Of a stretch of 64,000 bases of DNA, positions 31,657 through 40,149 are shown in pieces. The position numbers were made by a program, and so were the translations under genes. A model generated the notes under the pieces. It had not been told where the DNA came from, did not search any database, and saw only the letters and a program-made list of their open reading frames with translations. Numbering within the stretch: the first letter of the stretch is position 1; every line of letters starts with the position of its first letter. The DNA comes from Chloroflexia bacterium SDU3-3 (GTDB taxonomy: Bacteria > Chloroflexota > Chloroflexia > Chloroflexales > Roseiflexaceae): positions 525,247-589,246 of the forward strand of contig WBOU01000001.1 in NCBI GenBank assembly GCA_009268125.1. The letters are read 5' to 3'.

Positions 31657-32381
31657 GCGTGCCCGCCCTGGCCTTCGAGGCCATCCACTTCCGCTACCCC
31701 GGCTTCGAGCAGCCCGCGCTGCGCGACGCGAGCCTGAGCATCCAGCCCGGCCAGAAGGTGGCGCTGCTGGGCCGCAACGGCGCGGGCAAGACCAGCCTGC
31801 TGCTGCACGGCAACGGCCTGCTGCGCCCCGACCAGGGCCGCGTGCTCATCGCCGGGCAGCCGCTGGACTACGGCAGGCGCGGGCTGCTGGCCGCCCGCCA
31901 GCAGGTGGGGCTGGTGTTCCAGAACCCCGACGACCAGCTGTTCAGCGCCAGCGTGGCCCAGGACATCAGCTTTGGGCCGCTGAACCTGGGGCTGGCCGAG
32001 GCCGAGGTGCGCCGCCGCGTGCGCGAGGCCGCCGAGCAGTGCCAGGTGGCCGACCTGCTGGAGCGCCCGACCCACGCCCTGAGCGGCGGACAGAAGGCCC
32101 GCGTAGCCCTGGCCGGGGTGCTGGCCATGCGCCCCCTGGTGGTGCTGGCCGACGAGGTGACGGCGGGGCTGGACCCCTGGATGCGCCGCCAGACCCTGGA
32201 GATCTTCGCGGCGCTGGCCGCCGGCGGCACCGCCGTGCTGCTCTCCACCCACGATCTGGAGGCCGCCCGCGCCTGGGCCGACCTGATCGCGCTGATGGAG
32301 GATGGCCAGGTGGCCGCGCTGGCCCCACCCGCCCAGATCTTCGCCAGCCCCGACATGCGCCGCCGCATCGGGGATCTCTAG
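31653..32381 (+). CDS. cbiO: Cobalt ECF transporter ATPase CbiO
   Basis: 242 residues, ABC ATPase of the energy-coupling-factor type. Walker A is LLGRNGAGKTSLLLH, Q-loop VFQNPDDQLFSASVAQDI (the QNPDDQ form is typical of ECF ATPases), signature LSGGQKARVALAG, Walker B PLVVLADEVTAGLD, and switch His in LLSTHDLEAA. Only one ATPase is encoded, so a homodimer is expected. Last gene of cbiMNQO; element B copies follow. Confidence 0.95.
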   Translation: MSVPALAFEAIHFRYPGFEQPALRDASLSIQPGQKVALLGRNGAGKTSLLLHGNGLLRPDQGRVLIAGQPLDYGRRGLLAARQQVGLVFQNPDDQLFSASVAQDISFGPLNLGLAEAEVRRRVREAAEQCQVADLLERPTHALSGGQKARVALAGVLAMRPLVVLADEVTAGLDPWMRRQTLEIFAALAAGGTAVLLSTHDLEAARAWADLIALMEDGQVAALAPPAQIFASPDMRRRIGDL

Positions 32382-32389
32382 CCGCGAAT

Positions 32390-32655
32390 GGGAACCATTT
32401 ACCACCAAGACTCCAAGGCTCCAAGGGGGACGAAAGAACCGTTACCACCAAGACTCCAAGGCTCCAAGGGGAACCGGTCACAAAAATGAGCAGATCTCTC
32501 AAAAATACAAATCTTCGTGTCTTGGAGTCTTGGTGGTAAAAAATTTTGGTGCCTTGGTGGTGAAATTCTTCGCATCTTCGTAATACAGAATCTTCAAAAC
32601 CTTGGTGTCTTGGTGCCTTGGTGGTGAAATTCTTCGTGGTAAGAATGAGTAAGGA
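32390..32655. repeat. Cluster of five element-B copies between cbiO and cbiX
   Basis: Two forward copies (TTTACCACCAAGACTCCAAG at 32397; TTACCACCAAGACTCCAAGG at 32442) are followed by three inverted copies (TTCGTGTCTTGGAGTCTTGG at about 32513; TGGTGCCTTGGTGGTGAAAT about 32548; CTTGGTGTCTTGGTGCCTTG about 32601). The forward/inverted pair 32442/32513 could fold into a hairpin of about 20 bp. No gene is seen. Confidence 0.8.
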
Positions 32656-32661
32656 ACACAT

Positions 32662-34101
32662 ATGACGCGCGACCACCTCCTCCTGATCGGACACGGCAGC
32701 CTCGATGAGGACGGCGTCGCCGAGAACATGCAGTTTGCCGAGCAGCTCGGCCAGCGGCTTGGCGTGCCCGTCGAGGCCTGCTTCCTGGAGTTCGCCGAGC
32801 CGCCGATCGTGGATGGCATCGTGCGCTGCATGCGCGAGGGGGCCGAGCGCGTGCTGGCGCTGCCGCTCTTCCTGGGCGCGGGCGGCCACCAGAAGAACGA
32901 CGTGCCCGCCCTGCTCAACTGGGCCAAGGCCCAGTGGCCCCAGGCCGAGTTCCGCTACGGCGCGCCGCTGGGGGCGCAGTACCCGCTGGTGCAGGCCCTG
33001 GCCGAGCGCGCCGCCCAGGCCGTGGCCGCCAGCCCCCGCGCCATCGCCGCCGCCGACACAGCCCTGCTGGTGGTGGGCCGGGGCAGCCGCGACCCCGACA
33101 GCAACTCCGAGGTGAGCAAGATGGCCCGCCTGCTGTGGGAGGGCCGCGACTACGGCTGGGCCGAGGCCTGCTTCTACAGCCTGACCACGCCCGACGTGGC
33201 CACCGGCATCGAGCGCTGCGTGCGGCTGGGCGCGCGCCGCGTGGTGGTGCTGCCCTACCTGCTGTTCACCGGCAAGATCCACCGCGCCATCGAGCAGCTG
33301 GCCGCCAAGGCCCAGGCCCGCTACCCCGAGGTCGAGATCCTGGCCGCCCAGCACATCGGCCTGCACGAGGGCGCGTTCGCCGCCACCGCCCAGCGCTACC
33401 ACGAGCTGCTGGCGGGCCAAACGGCCATGAGCTGCGATATCTGCAAGTACCGCCAGCGCTTCGCGGGCTTCGAGGATGAGCACGGCATGCCCCAGCGCTC
33501 CGACCACCACCACGGCATGCGCGGCGTGCCGCACAGCCACGGCCACAGCCACAGCCACGCGCCCGCGCCGGTGGACAGCATCCTGCCGCCGCGCTACCAG
33601 GGTGGCCGCGCCGTCAGCGCCGCGCCCATGAGCGCCGCGCCGCTGGTCTTCGACGCGCAGGGCCGCCCGGCCTGGGATAAGATCTGGGGCGGCGACGACC
33701 CCGACAGCCCGTTCTGCGAGCTGGCCCTGGCGGGCGGGCCGCCCCACCGCGGCACCCTGCTAGAGCCAGCGCCGCCCGCCGCCGTGGCCGCCGCGCCCGA
33801 GGCCTATGCCCGCGTGGTGGCCGAGCTGGCCCGCGCCATCGGCATGGTCACCGGGCTGCGCGCCACCCCCGACGCGGCCCCCGGCTGGGTGGGCGTGGAG
33901 TGCGACAGCGAGGAGATGGCCGTGTGGCTGCTGCGGGCTATCGTGGTGGAAAACGTGTGCGTGCGGCGCGAGGGCCGCGTGCTGATGCTGCCCGCCGGGC
34001 CGGATTTCCGGCTGGAGGCGGAGCTGAAGAATGTGGTGACGGCGCTGGCCAAGACCCACCACTACTGGAGGGAGCACCTGTTCGCGGCAGAAAGCCGCTA
34101 G
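32662..34101 (+). CDS. cbiX: CbiX-type sirohydrochlorin cobaltochelatase with His-rich linker and extra C-terminal domain
   Basis: 479 residues. Two tandem class II chelatase domains: the first starts LLLIGHGSLDEDG (His11), the second has LLVVGRGSRDPDSNSE (His replaced by Arg, as in many two-domain CbiX proteins). After CDICKYRQRFAGFED comes a histidine-rich linker (HHHGMRGVPHSHGHSHSH), suited to cobalt storage. The last roughly 140 residues (PAWDKIWGGDDPDSPF to KTHHYWREHLF) form a separate domain I do not recognise. CbiX inserts Co2+ into sirohydrochlorin, the committed early step of the oxygen-independent pathway. ATG 32662; the upstream gap consists of element B copies. Confidence 0.93.
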   Translation: MTRDHLLLIGHGSLDEDGVAENMQFAEQLGQRLGVPVEACFLEFAEPPIVDGIVRCMREGAERVLALPLFLGAGGHQKNDVPALLNWAKAQWPQAEFRYGAPLGAQYPLVQALAERAAQAVAASPRAIAAADTALLVVGRGSRDPDSNSEVSKMARLLWEGRDYGWAEACFYSLTTPDVATGIERCVRLGARRVVVLPYLLFTGKIHRAIEQLAAKAQARYPEVEILAAQHIGLHEGAFAATAQRYHELLAGQTAMSCDICKYRQRFAGFEDEHGMPQRSDHHHGMRGVPHSHGHSHSHAPAPVDSILPPRYQGGRAVSAAPMSAAPLVFDAQGRPAWDKIWGGDDPDSPFCELALAGGPPHRGTLLEPAPPAAVAAAPEAYARVVAELARAIGMVTGLRATPDAAPGWVGVECDSEEMAVWLLRAIVVENVCVRREGRVLMLPAGPDFRLEAELKNVVTALAKTHHYWREHLFAAESR

Positions 34102-34149
34102 GGGGCCGCAGACGATTTGGCCCCTCGGGGAGCAATGCCGCAACGATCC

Positions 34150-34640
34150 ATCAGTGCTGTAGGGGCGGGTCGCGTGCCCGCCCGCGCCGCGTGCATCGTG
34201 GTCGCTTTGTGATCGGGGCGACCGGTTGCCGCTTCGATAAGGATGATGGTTTTTGGTTGGTGGGTGTGTGCCCTACGCGGGCGGCGTCAGGGGCTCCGCG
34301 CCCCTGCCCCCCGCCAGGGGAGTGGCCCCTGGACGCCAATGTGAGGCGTTCCTATGCCGTTCCCTGGCAACTGATGTTCGTGCATATGGCCAGTTTGCGC
34401 GATCACACGCCTTCGCCGCATGGGAATGGTAAAAAGCGGCCGCTTGATCTTTTGCACTCTTGGTGCCTTGGCGTGTTGGTGGTAAAAGGTGCCCCTTCGC
34501 GGCGAAAAGGCAAAACCCTACCCGCCCGGCCCATCCGGCGAAGGTGCCGCTATGGTCTTGCTGGCCATATGCATGAAGGCCCGCCGCCTGCTAACGGCAC
34601 TGGAACGCTCAAAATTGGGGTTCGAAGGGGCATCGCCCCT
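34150..34640. repeat. Composite repeat: element A forward, element B, element A reverse (first unit)
   Basis: Begins with a GGGGCGGGTCGCGTGCCCGC hairpin as at 0.6 kb. Forward element A follows with hairpin 1 as CAGGGGC (34288-34294), TCCGC, GCCCCTG (34300-34306) and hairpin 2 as CCAGGGG-AGTGG-CCCCTGG, then ATGTTCGTGCATATGGCCAG and CCTTCGCCGCATGGGAATGG. An element B core (GCACTCTTGGTGCCTTGG) leads to an inverted element-A half (CCCGGCCCATCCGGCGAAGG, CTGGCCATATGCATGAAGG, GAAGGGGC-ATC-GCCCCTC). The whole is a palindrome-like composite. Confidence 0.85.
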
Positions 34641-34689
34641 CACATGGTGTCACTTTTCCCGTCGGCGCTGGGCTTTGTTCCATGAGCGA

Positions 34690-35150
34690 TGGCATTGGTC
34701 AATGGTTGGTGGGTGGATGCCCTACGCGGGCGGCGTCAGGGGCTCCGCGCCCCTGAACCCCCGCCAGGGGAGTGGCCCCTGGACGCCAATGTGCGGCGTT
34801 CCTATGCTGCTCGCTAACCACTGATGTTCGTGCATATGGCCAGTTTGCGCGATCACACGCCTTCGCCGCATGGGAATGGTAAAAAGCGGCCGCTTGATCT
34901 TTTGCACTCTTGGTGCCTTGGCGTATTGGTGGTAAAGGGTGCCCCTTCATGAAAGATAGGAAAACCCTACCCGCCCGGCCCATCCGGCGAAGGTGCCGCT
35001 ATGGTCTTGCTGGCCATATGCACGAAGGCCTGCCGCCTGCCAACGGCACAGGAATGCTCCAAATTGGGGTTCGAAGGGGCATCGCCCCTCGCGGGGGTTC
35101 CGGGGGCTGGCCCCCGGACGCCGCCCGCGCAGGGCATCCACTCACCAGAC
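34690..35150. repeat. Composite repeat, second unit, near-identical to the first
   Basis: Repeats the order of 34240-34640: GCGTCAGGGGCTCCGCGCCC, ATGTTCGTGCATATGGCCAG, GCGCGATCACACGCCTTCGC, element B core, CGCCCGGCCCATCCGGCGAA, CTGGCCATATGCACGAAGG. It ends in full reverse form with TCCGGGGGC-TG-GCCCCCGGA and GCCCGCGCAGGGCATCCACT. Long stretches match the first unit nearly exactly, so this is a tandem duplication of the whole composite. No gene is seen in 34102-35472. Confidence 0.85.
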
Positions 35151-35254
35151 AAGAGGAACCGTGCGTATAAAAACAAAAACGCCCTGATATGCGATCAACC
35201 AGAAATATTCAAAAAATATGCGTCGTATCTCTAATAAAAACCAAAAAAGATCGT

Positions 35255-35395
35255 CCTACCAACCCAGGCGGGGGTATTACCAGCCCAAATAGCGTATCAC
35301 CGAGCCAGATGTAATATTTCCCAGTCCAGATGAAGGTATTGCCAAGCAAACGACAACTATCACCGGCAAAAAAACGAGCAAACCAGGCGAGAGAT
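35255..35395. repeat. Degenerate array with 20-22-bp period
   Basis: Motif TATYNCC-NAG recurs at 35275 (TATTACCAGCC), 35295 (TATCACCGAGCC), 35315 (TATTTCCCAGTCC), 35337 (TATTGCCAAGC) and 35358 (TATCACCGGC), spacings 20, 20, 22 and 21. A weaker first unit (TACCAACCCAGG) is at 35257. It looks like an old, decayed relative of the perfect 21-bp arrays, just upstream of the cbiC promoter. Confidence 0.5.
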
Positions 35396-35425
35396 GTCGC
35401 CCCATCCAGCGGCAGCCCGATTCGC

Positions 35426-35434
35426 TGCTATAAT
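35426..35434 (+). promoter_or_regulatory. Extended -10 promoter of the cbiC operon
   Basis: TGCTATAAT, identical to the nonamer before the cobN riboswitch; it lies 38 bp before the cbiC start. No clear -35 box and no cobalamin aptamer is present between it and the gene. Confidence 0.6.
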
Positions 35435-35472
35435 CCAGATTTCGCAAGCCGACGACACAGAGACGCACGCCT

Positions 35473-36132
35473 ATGACCGACTTTGAGGCCAACCCGGCGG
35501 CCATCGCCGCCGACTCCTTCACCACCATCCGCGCCGAGCTACGCGCCCTCGGCATCGCGCTGGAGCCGCCGCTGGACGCCCTGATCGAGCGGGCCATCCA
35601 CAGCACCGCCGACATGGACTTCGCCCGCATCACCAGGGCCAGCCAGGGCGCGGTGGCGGCGGGCGCTGCGGCGCTGCGGCGCGGCTGCCCCGTGCTGGCC
35701 GATGTGCACATGGTGCGCGTGGGCATCAGCGAACGGCGGCTGGCCGCGCTGGGCGGCTCGCTGCACTGCCTAGTGGCCGATCCAGAGACCCGCGCCCGCG
35801 CCGAGGCGGCGGGCGTGACCCGCAGCGCCATGGCCATGCGCATCGCCCACGAGCGCGGGCTGCTGGATGGCGCGGTGGTGGCCGTGGGCAACGCGCCCAC
35901 CGCGCTGTACGAGATCATCCGGCTGGTGGATGCGGGCGCGGCCCCCGCCCTGGTGCTGGGCGTGCCGGTCGGCTTCATCAACACCGCCGAGAGCAAGGCC
36001 GCGCTCGCGGCCCGCCCCGACATCCCCTGGGTGATCACCGAGGGCCGCAAGGGCGGCTCCACCGTGGCCGTGGCCATGGTCAACGCGCTGCTGCGGCTGG
36101 CGGCGGGCGCAGATGCGGCGGACATCGACTGA
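35473..36132 (+). CDS. cbiC: Precorrin-8X / cobalt-precorrin-8 methylmutase
   Basis: 219 residues, family-typical length. It moves the methyl group from C11 to C12 to form (cobalt-)hydrogenobyrinate. The catalytic histidine is His43 in ERAIHSTADMDF, the same position as in characterised CobH. Other signatures: VLADVHMVRVGI, AVGNAPTALYEIIRL and LGVPVGFINTAESK. First gene of the eight-gene operon ending with cbiA; cbiD begins one base after its stop. Confidence 0.95.
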   Translation: MTDFEANPAAIAADSFTTIRAELRALGIALEPPLDALIERAIHSTADMDFARITRASQGAVAAGAAALRRGCPVLADVHMVRVGISERRLAALGGSLHCLVADPETRARAEAAGVTRSAMAMRIAHERGLLDGAVVAVGNAPTALYEIIRLVDAGAAPALVLGVPVGFINTAESKAALAARPDIPWVITEGRKGGSTVAVAMVNALLRLAAGADAADID

Positions 36133-36133
36133 T

Positions 36134-37384
36134 ATGACAGAGACACCCAGCGTCCCCCCGCGCGACAAGAGGGGCCAGCGCACCGGCTACACCACCGGCA
36201 GCAACGCCTCGGCGGCGGCCAAGGCCGCCGCCATCGCCCTGCTGAGTGGCCAGTGGCCCGAGGTGGTGGAGATCAGCCTGCCCATAGGCGAGACCGCCGC
36301 CATGCGGCCCGTGCGCACCGACCAAGGCCCTGGCTGGGCCGCCTGCGGCATGGTCAAGGATGCGGGCGACGACCCGGATGTGACCCACGGCGCGCTGATC
36401 TGCGCCCGCGTGAGCCGCAGCGACAGCCCGGGCATCCACCTAGAGGGCGGCGAGGGCGTGGGCCGCGTCACCCGCCCTGGGCTGGGGCTGGCCGTGGGCG
36501 GCCCCGCGATCAACCCCGTGCCGCGCCAGCAGATCACCGAGAACGTGCTGGCCGCTGTGCGCGACCACGCCCCCGGCGGCGAGGACATGCTGGAGCGCGA
36601 GGGGTTGGATGTGGTGATCAGCGTGCCCGAGGGCGCGCGGATCGCGCTGCGCACGCTCAACGCCCGCCTGGGCATCGTGGGCGGCATCAGCATCCTGGGC
36701 ACCACCGGCAAGGTCTTCCCCTACAGCACGGCGGCCTGGCGGGCCAGCGTCATCCAGGCGGTGGAGATGGCCGCCGCCAGCGGGGCCGAGCAGGTGGTGA
36801 TGAGCACCGGCGGGCGATCCGAGAAGTACGCCATGCGCATCTACCCGCATCTGCCCGAGGGCGCGTTCGTGGAGCTAAGCATCTTCACCGGCGACGCGCT
36901 GCGCACCTGCGTGGAGCGCGGCGTGCGCAGCGCCGCGTTTGTGGGCATGGTCGGCAAGATGATCAAGACCGCCCAGGGCTACATGCAGACCCACGTGGCC
37001 GCCAACCAGGTCGACTTCGCCTTTTTGGCCCAGGTCTGCCGCGAGGTGGGCGCGCCCGAGGCGCTGGCGCAGGCCGTGGCCGAGGCCAACACCGGGCGGC
37101 ACTTCCTAGAGCTGTGCCAGGAGCACGGCTGCCAGGCCCCGCTGCAGCGCGTGGTCGATCTGGCGCTGGAGCGCTGCATGGAGTATGTGGCCAGCCAGGG
37201 CGGCGCGATGGCGCTGGATGTGGTGCTGGTCGACTTCGACGGCCCCGTGCTGGCCCAGGCCCGCGCGGCGCGCCCCGAGGCCCCCGCTCGCACCGCCGAG
37301 GCCGCGCCCTTCGTCGAGCGGCTGGCCGCCGACCCCGGCGCGTTCTACCACGACGACGACCCGATAGCGGGGGGCGGCGCATGA
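36134..37384 (+). CDS. cbiD: Cobalt-precorrin-5B C1-methyltransferase
   Basis: 416 residues. CbiD methylates C1 in the oxygen-independent pathway and has no counterpart in the aerobic one, so it marks the route. Signatures: RTGYTTGSNASAAAKAAAIA near the N-terminus, VTRPGLGLAVGGPAINPVP, GGISILGTTGKVFPYS and MSTGGRSEKYAM. ATG 36134 chosen over an earlier in-frame ATG inside cbiC because family proteins start close before KRGQRTGYTTG. The stop overlaps the cbiET start (ATGA). Confidence 0.95.
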   Translation: MTETPSVPPRDKRGQRTGYTTGSNASAAAKAAAIALLSGQWPEVVEISLPIGETAAMRPVRTDQGPGWAACGMVKDAGDDPDVTHGALICARVSRSDSPGIHLEGGEGVGRVTRPGLGLAVGGPAINPVPRQQITENVLAAVRDHAPGGEDMLEREGLDVVISVPEGARIALRTLNARLGIVGGISILGTTGKVFPYSTAAWRASVIQAVEMAAASGAEQVVMSTGGRSEKYAMRIYPHLPEGAFVELSIFTGDALRTCVERGVRSAAFVGMVGKMIKTAQGYMQTHVAANQVDFAFLAQVCREVGAPEALAQAVAEANTGRHFLELCQEHGCQAPLQRVVDLALERCMEYVASQGGAMALDVVLVDFDGPVLAQARAARPEAPARTAEAAPFVERLAADPGAFYHDDDPIAGGGA

Positions 37385-38604
37385 GCCAGCCGCGCATTCT
37401 GGTGGTGGGCGTGGGCGACGGCGGGGCCGCCACGCTGCCCGAGGCGCTGGTGCGCCGGATCATGGCGGCAAATGTGCTGGCGGGCGGCGCGCGGCAGCTG
37501 GCCTTCTTCCCCGCGTTCCAGGGCGAGAAGGTGGCGATCGCGGCATCGGTCGAGCCTGCGCTGGCGCGGCTGCGGCAGGCCTGGGAGCGCGGCGAGCGGG
37601 CGGCGGTGGTCGCATCCGGCGACCCGCTGTGGTACGGCGTGGGCGCGAGCCTGCGGCGGGCCTTCCCGCCCGAGGCGCTGGAGGTGCTGCCCGGCCCGGC
37701 CTCGTTCCAGCTGGCCTTCGCGGCGCTGGCCGAGCCGTGGCAGGGCGCGGCCCTGCTGAGCGCCCACGCCCGCCCGCTGGCCGACGTGGTGGCCGGGGCG
37801 CGGGGCGTGGCCAAGGCCGCCATCCTGACCGACGGCCAGCACACCCCGCAGGCCGTGGCCGCCGCGCTGGTGGCGGGCGGCGTCAGCCCGGCATCCCCAT
37901 GCGCGGTGTGCGAGAACCTGGGCGGGCCAGATCAGCGGGTGGTGCGCGCCACCCTGGGCCAGCTCGCGGGCGTGGAGTTCGCCGCGCTGAACGTGCTGGT
38001 GGTCTGGCCGCAGGGCCTGCCCCAGCCCGCGCCGCCCGGCCTGCCCGACGCGGCCTTCGCCACCGAGGCCGGCCTGATCACCAAGCGCGAGGTGCGGCTG
38101 CTGAGCCTGGCCGAGCTGGCGCTTGGCCCCGGCCAAGTGCTGTGGGACATCGGCGCGGGCAGCGGCTCGGTGGGCATCGAGGCCGCCCGCAGCCAGCCCG
38201 CCGCCCAGGTGTTCGCGATCGAGCGCCGCGAGCAGCTGGTGGAGCACGCCCGCGAGAACCTGCGCCGCTTCCCCGCGCCCAACCTGCGCCTGTCCCACGG
38301 CGCGGCCCCCGAGGGCTGCGCGGGCTGGCCCGATCCCGACGCCGTGTTCATCGGCGGCAGCGGCGGGCGGCTGGCCGCGCTGGTGGAAGTGGCCCAGCGG
38401 CGGCTGCGGGCGGGCGGGCGGCTGGTGCTCAATCTGGCCACCCTGGAGCACCTGCACGAGGCGCGGGCCATGCTGCCCGAGGCCCAGGTCTACCAGGTGC
38501 AGATCAGCCGTGGCCAGCCCATCCAGGGCCACATGCGGCTGGCCGCGCTCAACCCGATCTTCATCATCGCCTGGCGAAAAGCGCCAGCAGAAATGGCAGA
38601 GTGA
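37381..38604 (+). CDS. cbiET: Fused cobalt-precorrin-7 C5-methyltransferase / C15-methyltransferase (decarboxylating)
   Basis: 407 residues, equivalent to CobL. The N-terminal half (1-200) is the CbiE tetrapyrrole methylase (ILVVGVGDGGAATLP, VVASGDPLWYGVGASL, VLPGPASFQLAFAAL). The C-terminal half is CbiT, a Rossmann SAM methyltransferase (GLITKREVRLLSLAELAL, LWDIGAGSGSVGIEAARS, DAVFIGGSGG). Together they methylate C5 and C15 and remove the C12 acetate carboxyl. ATGA overlap with cbiD and one-base spacing to cbiL. Confidence 0.95.
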   Translation: MSQPRILVVGVGDGGAATLPEALVRRIMAANVLAGGARQLAFFPAFQGEKVAIAASVEPALARLRQAWERGERAAVVASGDPLWYGVGASLRRAFPPEALEVLPGPASFQLAFAALAEPWQGAALLSAHARPLADVVAGARGVAKAAILTDGQHTPQAVAAALVAGGVSPASPCAVCENLGGPDQRVVRATLGQLAGVEFAALNVLVVWPQGLPQPAPPGLPDAAFATEAGLITKREVRLLSLAELALGPGQVLWDIGAGSGSVGIEAARSQPAAQVFAIERREQLVEHARENLRRFPAPNLRLSHGAAPEGCAGWPDPDAVFIGGSGGRLAALVEVAQRRLRAGGRLVLNLATLEHLHEARAMLPEAQVYQVQISRGQPIQGHMRLAALNPIFIIAWRKAPAEMAE

Positions 38605-38605
38605 C

Positions 38606-39337
38606 ATGACCACCCAGCGCATCACCGTCGTCGGTCTCGGCCCCGGCGACCCCGACCTGATCACGATCAAGGGCATGCGGGCCATCGCCGACGCCGACAT
38701 CATCTTTGTGCCGCGCAGCCGCGACGGCGAGAGCAGCCTGGCGCTGCAGATCGCCCGCCCATGGCTGCGCCCCGATCAGCAGGTGGTGGAGCTAGGGCTG
38801 GTGATGGCCCGCGACGCCGCCAAGATGACCCCGGCGTGGCAGGCGGCGGCTGGCCAGATCCACGCCGCGCTGGCCGAGCGGGCGGGCCAGGGCGGCGCGG
38901 CGCGGGGTGCCTACCTGCTGCTGGGCGACCCGCTGCTGTTCGGCACCTTCACCTACATCTGGGCCGAGCTGGCCAAAGACGCCCCGCACATCCAGATCGA
39001 CTTCATCCCGGGCGTCACATCCGTGGCCGCCGCCGCCGCCGCATCCCAGGTGGTGCTGGGCGCGACCAGCGACCGCGTGGCGATCATCCCCGCCATCGAC
39101 AACAGCGACGCCGATGACCTGCGCCACCTGGTCGAGCAGTTCGAGACCGTGGTGCTGATGAAGGTTGGCCGCCGGATCGGCCATGTGATCGACACGCTTG
39201 AGTCCATCGGCATGCTGGAAAACGCCGTCTTCGCCGAGCGCGTGGGCCTGCCCGAGCAGCGGCTGGTGCGCGACCTGCGCGAGCTGCGCGGCCAGGAGTG
39301 CTCGTACTTCTCCATCGTTATTGTGAGGAAATCATGA
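38606..39337 (+). CDS. cbiL: Precorrin-2 / cobalt-precorrin-2 C20-methyltransferase
   Basis: 243 residues. SAM-dependent tetrapyrrole methylase adding the C20 methyl that is later lost during ring contraction. Signatures: TVVGLGPGDPDLITIKGMRA, YLLLGDPLLFGTFTYIW, DFIPGVTSVAAAAAASQ and VVLMKVGRRIG. It takes cobalt-precorrin-2 from CbiX. ATG 38606 follows the cbiET stop by one base; the stop overlaps cbiF (ATGA). Confidence 0.94.
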   Translation: MTTQRITVVGLGPGDPDLITIKGMRAIADADIIFVPRSRDGESSLALQIARPWLRPDQQVVELGLVMARDAAKMTPAWQAAAGQIHAALAERAGQGGAARGAYLLLGDPLLFGTFTYIWAELAKDAPHIQIDFIPGVTSVAAAAAASQVVLGATSDRVAIIPAIDNSDADDLRHLVEQFETVVLMKVGRRIGHVIDTLESIGMLENAVFAERVGLPEQRLVRDLRELRGQECSYFSIVIVRKS

Positions 39338-40149
39338 CCTACACCGTCACCCCCGGCACCGTCTACTTTGTAGGCGCTGGCCCGGGCGCTCCCGACCTGA
39401 TCACCATGCGCGGCCACGACGTGATCGCCCAGGCCGACCTAGTGCTCTACGCCGACAGCCTGGTCGATGAGACCGTGGCCGCGATCAACCGCAAGCCCGA
39501 GGCCCGGATCATCGGCTCGTCCGAGATGCACCTGGGCCAGATGATCGACCTGATGCAGGAGGCCGCCGCCGCAGGCCAGGTGGTGGCCCGCGTGCACAGC
39601 GGCGACCCCGCGCTCTACGGCGCGACCCACGAGCAGATGGCCGCGCTCGACGGCCTGGGCATCCCCTACGAGATCGTGCCGGGCGTCACGGTGGCCTTCG
39701 CCGCCGCCGCCCGCCTGAACGTGGAGCTGACCGTGCCCGAGGTGGTGCAGAGCATCATCCTCACCCGCGCCGCTGGCCGCGTGCCCATGCCCGAGCGCGA
39801 GAGCCTGGTGGGGCTGGCCGCCCACGGGGCCTCGCTGGCCATCTACCTGGGCATCACCCGCATCCGCCGTGTGGCCGAGGAGCTGATCGCCAGCGGCGGC
39901 TACACCGCCGACAGCCCCGTGGCAGTGCTGCACCGCGTCACCTGGCCCGACGAGAGCATGGTGCTGGGCACCCTGGGCGACATCGCCGACAAGGTGCGCG
40001 AGGCGGGCTACACCCGCCAGGCGCTCATCCTGGTCAGCCCCGCGCTGGAGTCGGCGCTGACGGGCAGCAAGGTGAGCACCACCAGCAACCTCTACGACCG
40101 CAGCTACACCCACCGCTTCCGGCGGGGCGAGGGGGGCGGCGATGAGTAG
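39334..40149 (+). CDS. cbiF: Precorrin-4 / cobalt-precorrin-4 C11-methyltransferase
   Basis: 271 residues (CbiF/CobM). Signatures: [59 protein letters not shown] and [17 protein letters not shown]. The product is cobalt-precorrin-5A, substrate of the next gene. GTGAGGAA lies five bases before ATG 39334. Its end overlaps cbiG by eight bases, indicating translational coupling. Confidence 0.94.
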   Translation: MTYTVTPGTVYFVGAGPGAPDLITMRGHDVIAQADLVLYADSLVDETVAAINRKPEARIIGSSEMHLGQMIDLMQEAAAAGQVVARVHSGDPALYGATHEQMAALDGLGIPYEIVPGVTVAFAAAARLNVELTVPEVVQSIILTRAAGRVPMPERESLVGLAAHGASLAIYLGITRIRRVAEELIASGGYTADSPVAVLHRVTWPDESMVLGTLGDIADKVREAGYTRQALILVSPALESALTGSKVSTTSNLYDRSYTHRFRRGEGGGDE

